Below are positions 33,115 through 33,552 of a stretch of DNA of 33,552 nucleotides, piece after piece (within the stretch, counting starts at the first letter, position 1; each line of letters opens with the position of its first letter). Both the position numbers and the translations under genes were made by a program. Source of the DNA: Anaerobiospirillum succiniciproducens DSM 6400 (GTDB taxonomy: Bacteria > Pseudomonadota > Gammaproteobacteria > Enterobacterales > Succinivibrionaceae); the NCBI RefSeq assembly GCF_000482845.1, contig NZ_AXWV01000047.1:1-33552 (forward strand), given 5' to 3'. The notes below the pieces were generated by a model, which saw nothing but the letters and a program-made list of their open reading frames with translations, did no database searches and was not told the origin of the DNA.

Positions 33115-33488
33115 ATGGGTGGTTATACCCAAAATTACGCTCCGATTGTAATGATTTAATAAGCTTTTCACAATATGAAATTTGCCAATACCCAGTTGCG
33201 ATCTTAAGTATGGTCAATGCTTAATTTGAGAAGTAGCGCTCACTTTGAACCATGAGGATGCAAAGGGTGTGTTCTAGGTAGGAAAACTGAGTCATTAGTC
33301 AAATTTACAGTGTGTCATTGCGCGTATTATTAAAATGGTTCCGTTCTTCTGCCATGTCCAAGAGCGTAGCTCTTAAGCTCTCTTGTGCTTATCTACTCAT
33401 ACATACATTGAGGTGAATATAAGCTAGGCTTATAGCAACATCTTGCATGAACATCACTACCTGAGTTTATCAAAACTCTTTAAAAAAA
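33115..33488. other. Intergenic, right end
   Basis: No gene is seen. A small hairpin AAGAGC/GCTCTT (33360-33374) lies here. Nothing else is supported. Confidence 0.45.
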
Positions 33489-33535
33489 ATCGAGGCTAAC
33501 CCGATATATATGCGGATTACGCCTCGTATTTCTTT
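33489..33535. terminator. Bidirectional terminator-like hairpin
   Basis: CGAGGC-TAAYCCG arms (33491-33503 with 33513-33526) with a small bulge around a short AT loop. TATTTCTTTT follows on the plus strand, and a run of eight T's on the minus strand. It probably ends a minus-strand gene lying to the right of the window. Confidence 0.7.
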
Positions 33536-33552
33536 TGAAAAAAGTTAGTAAC

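Noticed and set aside
33360-33374. Hairpin AAGAGC/GCTCTT as terminator
   Set aside because: Three-base loop, short stem and no T-run on either strand.

Overview
The window reads as chromosomal DNA of a gammaproteobacterium. It carries NlpI, RcsF, TrmO, CobB, PepB, a YcdX-type phosphatase and EttA, plus a tmRNA whose tag (ANDENYALAA) is the one used by E. coli. A polar-type flagellin, apparently sigma-54 driven, and long AT-rich intergenic stretches suggest the Aeromonadales/Succinivibrionaceae side of the class. That placement is inference, not proof. No CRISPR array, intact insertion sequence or tRNA gene was seen.

Layout. (1) 1-3567: the N-terminal part of an unrecognised minus-strand protein running off the left edge, then about 2.5 kb without a credible gene, holding hairpins, a recurring AT-rich motif and a 48-49 bp tandem array with a GATC in every unit. 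(2) 3568-11744: a glycan locus. Three tandem GT-B glycosyltransferase paralogues lie on the plus strand. Facing them on the minus strand are UDP-glucose dehydrogenase and UDP-glucuronate decarboxylase (together UDP-glucose to UDP-xylose), a hexapeptide acetyltransferase broken by a stop and a frameshift, and a small methyltransferase. (3) 12470-16768: pepB, cobB, an SmtB/ArsR-type metal sensor with a complete alpha-5 zinc site, and an unusual cysteine desulfurase. (4) 16782-17328: a T-rich array of 22 bp units between two terminators. (5) 17395-21638, minus strand: aldose epimerase, ROK fructokinase, D-lyxose/D-mannose isomerase and NlpI. The first three fit a mannose-to-fructose-6-phosphate route. 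(6) 22169-24192: tmRNA and flagellin, the flagellin with a GG-N10-GC promoter and a leader full of hairpins. (7) 24386-28734: a second GATC-dense tandem array, ettA, a GNAT acetyltransferase and a tonB gene broken by an in-frame stop and a frameshift. (8) 28890-33552: a YcdX-like phosphatase, a HAD-Nudix fusion, trmO and rcsF, with two more short tandem arrays.

Two things stand out. Short tandem arrays of unrelated sequence (unit lengths 22, 27, 30, 35, 42, 44 and 48-49 bp) occur in many intergenic gaps and in the 3' end of nlpI; two are strongly enriched in GATC and one should be intrinsically curved. Two genes (acetyltransferase and tonB) each carry an in-frame TAA, Gln being the likely ancestral codon, plus a single-base frameshift. 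This points to ongoing gene decay in this strain, or to assembly errors. No clearly new multi-gene defence or mobile system was found. The best candidates for something undescribed are the triple glycosyltransferase/UDP-xylose locus and the intergenic arrays.
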